In this document: in pieces, positions 37,815-49,800 of the stretch | Position numbering within the stretch: position 1 is the stretch's first letter | Layout: each line of letters starts with the position of its first letter | Source of the DNA: Undaria pinnatifida | Taxonomy: Eukaryota > Sar > Phaeophyceae > Laminariales > Alariaceae | Direction of reading: 5' to 3' | Length of the DNA: 64,000 bases | Assembly: GCA_012845835.1 (NCBI GenBank) | Contig: JABAKD010000030.1 | Span: forward strand, 5,591,599-5,655,598 | Made by a program: the position numbers and the translations under genes | The notes under the pieces: generated by a model | What the model was told of the DNA's origin: nothing | The model's database searches: none | Seen by the model: the letters and a program-made list of their open reading frames with translations, nothing else

Positions 37815-40800
37815 AAGAGCAGCCGAAAAGTGCTCGTACCTCTGACCAAAGCTACGGTACGGCATTGGCGGGGGGTCACTTTTTTCAGGCCCTTTTGGTT
37901 TTTCGCAGTAGTGGTGGCTCGGGGTCCACCTCGCGCGCGAGAGTGACCCCGCCATATTCCTTTTGCGGCCTTCATCTTTTGGTGCTGGTGCTGTTTTCAA
38001 CTTTCTTTACGATGTGAATCCGCAATAGAATGGCTGCGTTACGCTACGCCAAGCAAAAATCGCCTTAAGCTTAAGTATTTTGGTCAGTGAGGTACAGAGT
38101 CAAGTCACTCGTGCGAGTGACGAAAACCTCAAGCCCAGCAGTGAAAATGGAAGTATATCATAACATCATCATAATATCATCATAGCACCATCGTAACATC
38201 CCCCCTAGTGCCGTACCCTTGGCCCTTGGTATCGTAGCACGCGCCGGAGATCTTGTGCAAAAGCCGCACGTATATCGTGCAGATCCCACTCGGTAGACAC
38301 GTGCGTAAGAGCCGTGTCGTACAGATCTCACCCCGAAAAATACGATCTACTCCGTAGATCCTGCAGTTCACATTTATCCGGCATCAGCCGTACCAGTATC
38401 ATAACATGATCTGCTGCAGATCTCGCAGATCACGTTTATCAGGTATATGTATGCCGGCATGTGCAGATTATTCGGTATTCGTAGCATTAGCAGTACAGCT
38501 TGTGTCGTTTGATGGAGGAGGCCTGATGAGCCACCGCCATCGTGCTTACACGATCACACATCCTTTTTGCCAACCCCCCCGCTCTGAGAAGCTTTCGGAC
38601 TACCACTGCTGTTGTTGCTTTCTGCGTTGCCCACACATCACCGCCGACAACGTAGGGCGTATACACACCGCGCCATGCCCGTTGCGCCGCTGTGCCGTGC
38701 TGTCACCTGACATCCAACGCTTCACACGTCACAGGCACATCAGATCCCTATTCAGGATGTGTGTATTTTCAGGACAAACATATCCCTGGTCTACCTTAAC
38801 GCTTTACAACTTGAAATTTTAAATGGAATTAGTGTAGGGAGGGGTTTTGGGGCTCTAGAGGGGTTAAATGATCTGTATGGCCTACAGATCATGTTGCCGG
38901 GTGTAAGAGACGGATGATCTGTGTGATCTAGCACATGTTTCCTGGGTGGGGTTTGCCGTACAGGGCAGATCCCGTACAATATATCGCAACGACAGATACA
39001 TAATCTATTTCCGTAACAGATCAGTATAAAAACAATGGTCTTTGTCCAATGTGGTGCAGCGTTTACACCCCGTACGTACGTACGTCGTGCACTCTGTGCC
39101 GCATATTTTTGTTTTGCTCATCCCAACTATTATATTTTGCCGCATATTTTGATTTTGCTCATCCCATATATTGTCTTTTTCGCCCTTTTTCTTTCTCTTT
39201 CTCTCTCTAGAGGTAACTCAGACCCAGGGTCATTACAAAGTAGGTATGTGCCTTCATTTTTTATCTCGAGAAGATTTCAGCCCTTTCTTCCCTCGTCGAC
39301 TCGCTCGCGTAGATTATTAACTGACAACCGACGCATACACCATTCCCCCCGCCATTGCACTCGACACCGTATTGCCAGCTGACGAATGACCTCCTCTCGG
39401 GCAAGAGCTCGGTGATGACAGCCGCGCACGACCGCGCGTACAAGAGGCTGATCATGGGCACAATGGTCAACATCGCCTGCGAGCCGACGCTGTACGAGGA
39501 GCTGGAAGGCCAGGCACGCACGCACGCACGCACGCACGCACGTGTTTTCTTTTAGTAATGTGTCGTTGGGCGCTCCGTTTATTTTGTTGTTATTATGCTT
39601 GCCATCCGGCAATGGAAACATGCATGTATATACCTGGTTTATGTTTATACGAAGTACCAGGTAGCATTTTTACGGGAGTGGGAGGATGGTGACGTTTCAT
39701 GCATTCATACCAATTCAAGACAATATTTAATTTCCTTTTTCGAGAGAAGAGGTGACGATTCTGCCCCCCCGCTCCCCCCCCCCCCCGGATTGTCACATTC
39801 ACAAACCCTCTTCACACTAACCCATACTACAGTAATTTAATTAATTCCATACTAAGTCAAGTACATTCGTTAATCTCCACCACCGTGGCATCAGCACGGA
39901 CACCGACTGGTTGTGCTGGATGTAGATGGGCGAAAAGAAACATCAGTTTTAATGTGTACAACACACACATATATATATGCGCCGTCGAAAGGCAGACGAT
40001 TTCCGTGTTCGCGTCGAGGCTCCTAAACCCCCCAAAAAATCGCGCCAGAAAAAAAAAAAAAATGCTCTTCTTTGCAATGGGATTTTTTTGCACACCTATG
40101 ACGTACGATTGTTTCCGGTAAAAAGCTTATATACCTATACAGCGCCTCCTCCTCGAGCGAGGAAGAAGCCTCAGATGGCACATGCTACGATAGAGGGTAA
40201 ACTTTTTTTTGGCGAAAATGGTTTCTGAACGACGGCGCTCCTTAATCCCAAAACGGTCGTAAATACGCCACATCAAGGTATACCTCTTTCTGGCGATCGA
40301 TGACGTTTTCTGAATGACGGGGCTCCTTAACCCGAAATCGTCGTAAATACGCCATATTGAGGTATACCTCTTTCTGGCGATAACGTTTTCTGAATGACGG
40401 GGCTCCTTATCCCAAAACCGTCGGATTTAGGCCATTTTGTTTTCACCTTTTTTCTGTGTGTACACCTACGCCATGTGTTTTTTCATCCGCGATAAAGCAG
40501 GTTTACTTTTCTCCAAATCAGTTTTTGGGTTAACAAGGGCATGTCTTATCCTCCTAAAATGAGGGACCTCAGAAAAAAAAGTGGTGCTCCTCTATCGTAG
40601 CACGCGTCAGATGCAAGCCGGTTTACCTCTGCCTACGTAGCATGCGTGTTGCTTGTCCCTGCATACCCCGCCTGTCGCACTCAGTCCCTTCAGCAGATAC
40701 GCCACGAACACACACCCATACACTACCCGCCTCCGCTCGCTCGCTCGCTCACCCACTCTCTCCCTCCCTCCCTCCCTCCCTCCCTCCCTCCCTCCCTCCC

Positions 40801-43800
40801 TCCCCCCCTCCCTCCATCCGTCCGTCCGTCCGTCCCTCCCTCCGTCCCTCTCTCCCTCCTCCACTCACTCACGCACTCCCCACAAAACACATCAGGTGCA
40901 AGTCCTCCGCGAGTTCTTGTCGGAGTACGAACAGGAGGCCAGCGGCGGCCACACAGCCGGTACCAGCCGAGGCGTTGGCGCCCTTGGAGTTATCCTTGGG
41001 AACAGCGCAAGGATCGGTCTCGGCAGCGGGCTTGATGGCGGCGACGCGGAAGATGCGGGAAAAGGTGACAAAAAGGGTGCCGGCGGGGCGGCCGGCGCGA
41101 GCAGCGGTGCTAGCGGCGGGGGTGGGGGCGGAGACGCCGGCGGTGGCGGTGTCGGCGGCAGCGGCGGTGGCGGTGTCGGCGGCAGCGGCGGCGGCGGCAG
41201 CGGTAGCGAGCTCCACTTTCGTGGCCGCGACTGGGTGCGGCATGAGCTGTGCGGCATGCTCGTGTCGAACCTTTTCTCGAGCAAGACCTTGAGGGAGCGG
41301 CTCAGCAAGAAGCCGATCGCTGGCATCCTTGTGGGGCTGCTGTGCGGGCCGCCGGTGCGGTCGAGCAACCGGTTGACGGATTCATCGCTGCCGGTAAGTT
41401 TAAACAAAAAATCAGGAGACTCTTTGCTTTATATTCAAGTACCTGGTAGTTTATTCACAAAAAAAACTGGGCGGCGGCGTTGAGATCAGACTTCTTTCAT
41501 TCCGTTTTTTTGTTGTTGTTTTGTCTCTCAAATTGTGTGTGGCACCGGTACTATCGTGCTCTTTAGTCAAGCAGTTTTTGTCCCCAGAATCTGGGGGTGG
41601 GGCGCGAGTGCGGGTGCGTCACCCAAGGTTTCCCTACGACAAGACGAGTTGTTTTGGTTGGTTCACGCCGTTGATTGGTCTGCTACTCAATTCCTCGATT
41701 AAAGTAATGCTTTTCCGCCTCTCGTCGGGAGGGCAGTCTTCATTTTTTCCCCTCTCGCGGTTTGTGTTATCTCCGGCGATTGAACAGCGCGCGAAATTAA
41801 AACTTGCGCTTTCCGGCGTCTTGGTAGTTGACTCGGCTCTTGGCGTGCAGTACACAATTGTCACCACGAAAAAAACTACCACAACATTACCATTGAACGA
41901 ACACACAATCGTCCCTCTGTCAAACTACCACAACATTACCATTGAACGAACACACGATCGTCCCTCTGTCTCGTTCGTCTTCTCCCTCCTCCTCGCATCT
42001 CGCCCCCATCTTTTCTTCTCCCCCCTCATCGCCTCCTTGTCTCTCTTCTTCTTTCCCTCCTCCTATCTCGTCCGGCGCATTGCGCGCAAAAAAGCAGAAC
42101 AACAACAAGAACAACGCTGCGGGGTCGATGTCGCGATCGAACCTCCCCAAAGAAGGCTCCTTCTCCCCGTCGGAGCGGAGCATGAGCTGCACAGGAGACG
42201 ACAACGGCGAGGCTGGAGAGCGAACCCCAAACGCTCCCTCGCCCGAAGGCTACAATGACCCACAGCCCCTGCTGTACGGGGGGGGAGAAGAGGCCGCCGC
42301 GATTGCCAGTCGGTGCGAATGGGAGTCTCGAACACATACTTCGTATATATATATGTTATATACCTTGTATCTCTTTGTTATTTTTTTTTTATTTCCCCCC
42401 CCCCTTCTTAACGCCAGTACAGGAAGACTCGAGAAATTTGGCGCTATTTACGACACGACACGCGTGCGACGATAGACGCACGTCGCAGCACTTTTTTTTC
42501 AGGCTGAAATAAATGTTTTCTGAACGACGGGAGCTCCTTAACCCTCCTTTAACCCCCAAACCGTCGGAATTTCGTTATCATATCTTTATATATATTTACG
42601 GTTTCTTTTTCTGTGTACCCTCTTTCGCCATATAAACGGGGGGGGGTTGCCCATCGGGTAGATACCGCCGTATGTACGGATGTACCGGTAGCACGTTTTT
42701 TTTTTTTTTCCTCAGGATTTCCTTTTTTTCTTTTTTTTCGAGAGGCTCCTCAAGGTGTTAAGAGTCTAAGAGAAACAAAAAGAGGTCCATCTGTACCGTA
42801 CTAATAGTACTCTTAGTAGCATGTGTCCCGGGTAGCATAACAATTTTATTGACTGACGGATTTTGCCCGTCAACCCCAGAAGCGCAACTTTTATATCTTG
42901 GGACATGCACCACTCTGTACGGATATACAAGAACCGTTTACTTCGAATGCTTATCCCCTTTAGGTCCTTATAATTCGGTCTGGAGTGGTATTTTGGGTGA
43001 CACTTCCCAAGTATTATACCGGGACGGGATCCCCCCCGAGATGTTGCGAACTTGTGACGAGCTTCGTTGACAAAAGTTGTTCGTTGCGCTTGTGCCCTGA
43101 ATCAAATTAAAGCGCACGTTTTACGCACGAAACGAAGGCGTCGAGGCACGCGCTACGGAAGAGTTTTGCACTTTTTTTTTTTTTTTTTGTCCTGCGAGGG
43201 TTCTGACCTGAGGAGCTTTCTGCTTCAACCAAAAACTTTTTTCTTTTGTAGTAAAAGCTAAGAAAAAATAAATAATTCCGATGAATAAAACCCCTGGCCT
43301 GAGGTGTTCAAAACATACATGTATATATTGCAAAACAAGAATGACATTCATTCCGATCATTTTTTTTTTAATAGGTTTAAGGAAATAGTTTGGGCAAAAA
43401 AACTGCCATTTTTTACGGGAGTACGCCGTAATCAGAACGAAATTTCGTTAGAAAAAAAATGGGAAAGTATAGGCATTGTGCATGTATGGTGGCTCTTGAA
43501 TACTATGGTCCTCCGTAAATAGTACCAGGTACATGCCTCTATCGTGGCAAGCTTCTTGAGGGAAAAAAAGCGATCGTGGGCTGAAGAGATGTGGTGCATC
43601 CCCAGTCACCGCGGAGCTGACAGCCGTTTCCAATCACTCAATAAGCAAGCAGTAATCCCCAGCAACAGAGCAAGCAACCCCTTCACCACCCCCTGCGTTC
43701 TGCACCGGCTCGTGCCCGCCCGGCCGTTCCCTCTGGTGAATAAAACAAAGGACACATGTCTTTTGTGTGAATTTGCCATGCTGCTGCACGCGTGTGTCGT

Positions 43801-46800
43801 GGATATTGTGCATCACAATAGGACCATTTCGTCTTGTGCGCCTTCTTCGTGCATCATGTGCGTTTTAGACGGGAAAGCGCAATATTTCCCGGACAAATTT
43901 TTACTCCATTTGGTTTTTTCGGATGTTCCTCGTATGGCTCCGGCACCCTTGACTGACCACGGACTCTAGATTTTTTTTTTTCAAGAGTTAACGTGAGACA
44001 ACAATAACAACAGCGATAAAAACAACATGTCACAATGGCAGGTTTTTCGCGTGAACTTTTCCATTTCTGCTGTACGCGTCCCATTGCACCAGCCCCACAG
44101 TCAAGTATAAAGCTCGACACGAGCAATACCTGAAACAGCTGCGAAACTCCGAGATCTTGGGGGAGGGGACGACAAATAAACTCTTTCCAGGGTTCAACCA
44201 ATAATGGATGTTTCAATCCTGCGATCCATTCTGCATGGTGACAACGGCGTTTACAAACGATTCTTACCTGGTAGGGTTTTATGATAGCAGTACCGCACGG
44301 CCTTAACTCCATATCGAGCTTACGTTTTACGGTTTTTCGCATCGAGCTGTAAACTTACTGTCGGACTGATACAAAAATAACAAGGTGTTTTGGGGGAAAT
44401 TTCTCGTGCTTTTATTCGCGTGCCATGGTACCACAAAAAACAACAGGTTTTTGTGCGAAATGTCCATATTGTACGCGGCCGAAGGGGGCTTCGAGCTCCC
44501 GCAACGCTCATTCGAGGCGATGGTCAAGATCGCCCACTACTATAACTACAACGCGCCGGCCAGGACCCTATCTTGTCTCGACGTTAGCGATGTGCTCTTT
44601 GAAACGGACGCGCCGGGAGAAGAAGGACGAGGAGGAGAAGAAGGAAAAAACTCAACACAAACAACAATCCCTGAAACTTTTTCAGGAGAAAGAGGAGAAA
44701 GTCACAAGAACGCGGGAACAGGCGGGGGTGGGGGTGGGGGCGAGGGCGGCGAAGAGGGGGGAGAAACCAGCGCCAACAACGGACATCTGCATCTAACCTC
44801 TGCTTCCAAGCCACCGTTAGGCGAACACCCACAGAAACGAAAAGCGTCGGCAACGTCAGCGGGCGTTCCGGCGAACGACGACAACCGACGTCGGGGAAGA
44901 GCCGCATCCACGTCATCGGCAACCACGGGGATGGCGCCGGTAAAAGCGGTCGATGGTATCGGCGGGGCCGAAGGTGGCGCTAGCGGCAGCAACGGCAGCA
45001 GTCCACGACCTTCGGAGGGCAGCGGGGTCGCGAAACACAAGCACTCGGGCGACGACCGGCATGTAGAGCCCCAGCCTAGCATGCGGCCCACCGGTGGTAT
45101 GCAAGGGAACGCGTCAGGCCGTCAACGTGGACCTGCGGGGGAGGCGACGGTGCGGGAGCTGACGAGGCTGTGGGTGCGGGCGGTGGGGTCGCTGTGTTTC
45201 CCCTCTCACTCCGAGCTTTGGCTGCCCATGATCGAGGCGGGGATGATCGGCGCTTTGAACCGGTGAGAGTCTGCGTGCAATCCTTCGCGCCGAGCGAGTA
45301 CAGTTTTTGTGCAAGGGTATGTTTGGTTCGGTATATACCCGGGTACCTACCTACGAGTGCGGTCATAACAACCGGTTGTGGTATATACCCGGGTACTCCA
45401 GAAACATGCACCATGTACAGTAAATCACGGCTACAGTAGGGGGGGGGGGGTCATGTTTTTAGGGCCACTCTTCTTCAACGGCTGCCAGGGCAGGGCGTTC
45501 TCACCACACCAGTGGCCTTCAGGGCGTTACGTTTTCGCGACATATATGCACCCCGCCATGCAACTCTTATTACTGCACGCCAACTAAATTGTGTTGGAAG
45601 GTCTACCTATTGATTGAAGGTGCATCTAAACCGCTCGCGTGAGTAGCCTCTACCGACGGATCGGCCATGAAGAAGGGGGGTGCGTCGGTAGAGGTCCCTC
45701 TATAGTGCCGGGTCCCTTAATAGCGCCGGTTGCCCGATATAGCAGTGCCTTCAAAAATCGCTTGCCTAGCACAGACGGGAACAACTAGTAGCAGTGGCAG
45801 CGTACGCAGTAGTGGCCCGGTCGTCGCTATAGATGCCGGAAAATTTCCGGTTGGCGCCTGTACCGGCACAAAATAGAAGACCGTATATACTGCACCTTTG
45901 ACTGAGACGTTAGGCGATGGGAGAGGTGGCACCTTTTTTTTCGGGGGGGAAACACCATTTTCGACTTACGGGGATTCTTAACCAGCTGTTCATAACCCAA
46001 GAAAAGGCCAACATCATCGAGGAATGCCATTTGTATGTCACACCTTTTGTTGATTTTTCAGACCTAGGCCGTTGGAACGTACGGTAGTGTCAATCAACAA
46101 CAGGCTTTGGGGTGGAGGTATAGAGAGCTTCTTCTTAACAGTGAAGAGGAGCCTCAGAAGAAGTTAGCAGAGCAGCACAGTAGACTTATTTTTTTTAGCA
46201 ACGGTACGTATGTGTGGTCATAACCAAGGCTTATCACGGGCCACAACCCGACCCGCGGGTCGGGTCACTCGAGAAGGCTTTCGGAATCTCACGGGTCGAG
46301 TCGCGCCGAGTCGAGTCAGGAGATGGTCAAAATCTCACCGGTCGGGTCGGGTCGGGTCAGGAGGTTGTCGGGTCAGGTGAACCGACCCGACCCGCGAGGA
46401 ATGACTCGACTCGTGAAAACCGTGGTGGAAACAACTAATCAGGTTTTTGGTACCCGGGCACCCAGAGTGCATACTAAAGCTCCCACCTAAACACAACCTA
46501 CCTTCCCCTACTCACCCCCCAATTTACCTTCCCACTCGCCCTCCCATTCGCCCTCCCACTTGCCCCCTCAATTACCCTCCGCTCTTACCCCCCCACCCAT
46601 CCCCTCCATTTACTCCCCCACTCGCTCTCCTCGCTCTCCCACTTACCCCTCCCATTCACCCTCCCACTAACCCCTCAAAATTATCCTCCTACCCACCCCC
46701 CCACTTCCCCTCCGGACTTCCCCCCCCACTTATAATCCAACATATCCACCCACTCACCCTCTCTCATTAACCCTCCCACTTCCCCCCCCTCATCCCCCCA

Positions 46801-49800
46801 CTTGCTTCCCCGTTTACCCCCTTATTTACCCTATCCTCCACTCACTCCCCACTTACCCCTTCCACTTCCCCCCCCACTTCCCCCCCCGCTTATCCCCTTC
46901 CATTTACCTCCCATTCACCCCCCCCACTCGCCTTCCCATTTACCCTCCCACTTATCCTCCCATTTATCCTCTCACGTACCCTCCCACGTAGCCTCCCAGT
47001 TACCTCCTCCACTTACCCTCCAACTTACTCACTTAGTTACCTCCTCTCACTCACCCCCCCCACGTATCCCCCCGTTCTCCCTCCCCCACTTACCCCTCCA
47101 CTCGCTCCACCCCCACTCAACCTGTCCTCCACTTACCCATCCGCCCGAATATGTGCGACCAGATGTGTGTGTTCGGACGCTCTCTCGGAGGACAAAGACG
47201 GGCTAGCGATCTGCTCTTCGGCCTTGCGCAACCTCTCCACCGCGACCGCTCCCCGCTCGCTCCGGAGCGAGCGCGCCGCGGCCTGCTTCGGGTGCGCGAA
47301 GCAGCTGCTGGCGTGCTGTCCAGATCAACCGCAGGTGCAGATCGACTGCGCGGCGGCCATGGTGAACTTCGTGGACGCCGCTCAAGCGCAAGACCTCGAG
47401 GTAACGGTAACGTCACACCTTGTTTTTAGACGCAAGGCTTGCAGGAGTCGTCCTACGGTAGCCTCCCCCCCGACTTTTCTTTAACGAAATCGCCGGTTTT
47501 GAAACTAGCTCCCGGCCGTACCTCCTGAAACACGGCGCCCCTTGCCACCCCGACGTCATCGTTCGATAGTCCTTTTGCAAAACAATAAAACATGTGGAGA
47601 CTATTTTTTATTAGCGCCCTTCCTCGTGTCGAGCAGCCATGACACGCTTGTTGAATAAATTCGCTGGTTTTGGGGGGGGGGTTATCGTAGAATCAGTAAA
47701 ATAAATAAAAAGCAACAGGAACTACTGCGGTGGGATTGATCCTAAAATCATCTCCCGGTATCTCCGCCCCCAAATGCACAATATTGTTCACCAGATAATT
47801 ATTGATTGCCCCACTTTGTTCCTCGGCTTTTACTTACAGTCTTCCTCGAAGGTGAGTACTATTAATGATGGATTGTTTCACCCCCAAAGAGGGCACTGAT
47901 TCGCGGAGCGTAGCTACTAATGATTGCCCTAGCTTCACCCTCACACAAAATTCCTTACCCTGGAACGTTTTCGGTTGGGGTGAACGACTATATATTGCTC
48001 CTTTTTTTTCAGGATCTCGACGTCGTCGGACTTCTCGGGAAGTACTGCACCTTGGAGAAGGAAGAGGAGGAGGAGGAGGAGGGGGGGGAGAAGGAGGAAG
48101 AGAAGGAAGAGAGTGGCGACCGCTGCTTGTCTTCGAAGAAGCTCGTGGGGGAGCTCGCGGTGTACAGGCGAGAGACGGTCGCATCTGTCTGTTGTTGTTG
48201 GCTTCAGATGTTGCCACATGAAAAAGAGACGACCACTCGTACAGTTTGTGTATAGCTAAAATAAAAAAACGATTCCAAACGGTACGCTGCGAAATAAAAA
48301 AAGTATATACTACATACCAGGAATGTTTTTGTGAAATCAGAAAGGGAATTGCTAGTTAACCCCTTTGGAGCCCTAAAACCCCTCCTTATACTAATTCCAA
48401 GTAATTTTGTAAAAAAACGGGTTTCCAGCTGCAAAGGCGTTAATGTTTCATATACTGTACATCGGGCAGACAGATCACACTCCAGATCATCTTATGTGTA
48501 GTAAATCCTGTACCTGTCGGTCTATGAGATGTTCTGCAGGGTCTGTACATGTTAGCGCGCAGATCCAATCGACGGAACACGTTCTGTCAATAGATCATGC
48601 AGATCGCATCGCTCCCACCCAGTAACATGAGCTAGACCATACAGATCTTCCTCTGGAATATCTAGGCCATTAAGTGGGGATAGATAGATACGTGGTCTGT
48701 CCGACGTAGGTAATGTTTAGAAAGAAAAAGCGGATTGCTCTATGTTGAGAAATAGAAAGCGAATTACTATGAAATTCCCGCGATGCGTGGGAGTATGGTC
48801 GACCCGTGGCTCCAAGATGCGGGCGGCACACTTAGGAGATAGCGCGGCAAACGGATGCCTGCCGCGTATCGCACGCGAACGGAGGGCGCCTTGTCATCTC
48901 CTGTATTTTGCCTCTTGCCTGTACATAATACAAATTCGTCGCAACGGGTATCAACGAGTGATAGCCTAAACCGCCGCCCGCCCTGGATGCATGAAAAAAA
49001 CGCCTTCTATTTGCATGTGGGCGTCAAAAACATTGTTCGTTCCGCCTGTTGCCCTTGATTGGTCTCGATCGGAGCAGTCTATCCAAGCTGTGCACACGCG
49101 ACTTCGTGCCGAAGGGAGAACGAGTAGTGGCTACCATCACGACGATGATGGATTTTTCACCGCAGGTGAGAGATGTCACGAGCGAAGAGCAGACGCGATA
49201 GGAGACAAGTAGAGGACATAGGGGATTCATGCCGGCGCCGCCGCCCCTGCATGCTGTTGTGACTGACCATCGTGAGCAGCCTCCTCCTGGAGTTCACCAA
49301 ATATCGAATGTTTTATAACGTATGTAATCCATTGGCATACAAAAAACAGTGTAGATCTGTGCCAAGCTCAACGTCAAACAAAACTTATTGCACCGATCGG
49401 CTCAGACAAGCGACTCTTCTTCTTGTCGATCCCCCACTCTCGTCTTCTCCTTTTTTCCGCCCCTTTGAATAATCCGTTGTTTCTTACCCGCCCCCCTTAC
49501 ATGGTCCGCTTTGTTGTTTGTTTTGAAAACCTTTTTTTTTTCTCTCCCAAAGATAATCAAACGATTAGACGATCTCGTGAAATCGCTGGTGTGTCCGACC
49601 CTACCGCCAATGGAACCTTGGAAGTTTCTCCAGCCGAACAAGGACCTGGGAGCAACAGTGCTACCCTTGCTGGACAAACGCGGCCAACATCAAAGGTACA
49701 TATACAAAAAAAAGGGGAACGACTCTTTCTATGCTATGGTATGATACAATAATATTTACTATTCCGTTTTTCCAAAACCTGACACTGTGTACGAAGGGCG

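Larger units (their letters stand above)
36660..39378 (+). other. intron 14 of gene C, 2.7 kb
   Basis: Holds the best-preserved family-3 MITE (36679-36882), an 85-bp tandem repeat (37140-37460), a (CAA)n tract (37781-37815) and GATCT-rich dispersed sequence at 38170-38480 and 38870-39020. No exon seen. Confidence 0.65.
39514..40895 (+). other. intron 15 of gene C
   Basis: 1.4 kb. Starts with (ACGC)n at 39514-39541, holds a family-2 element (40184-40601) and a (TCCC)n/(TCCG)n tract at 40739-40870 just before exon 16. Confidence 0.65.
45263..47162 (+). other. intron 18 of gene C
   Basis: 1.9 kb. Contains a decayed copy of the palindromic element (45690-45835), an ACCCG/CGGGT-rich stretch (46240-46432) and a 670-bp C-rich minisatellite (46480-47150) running into exon 19. 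Confidence 0.65.

Noticed and set aside
46447-47206. Two long Pro/Leu/Ser-rich open frames
   Set aside because: They are translations of the C-rich minisatellite before exon 19.
48042-48255. Glu-rich extension of exon 20
   Set aside because: No donor in it gives the phase needed by exon 21; the stretch is a GAG microsatellite. Not fully excluded.
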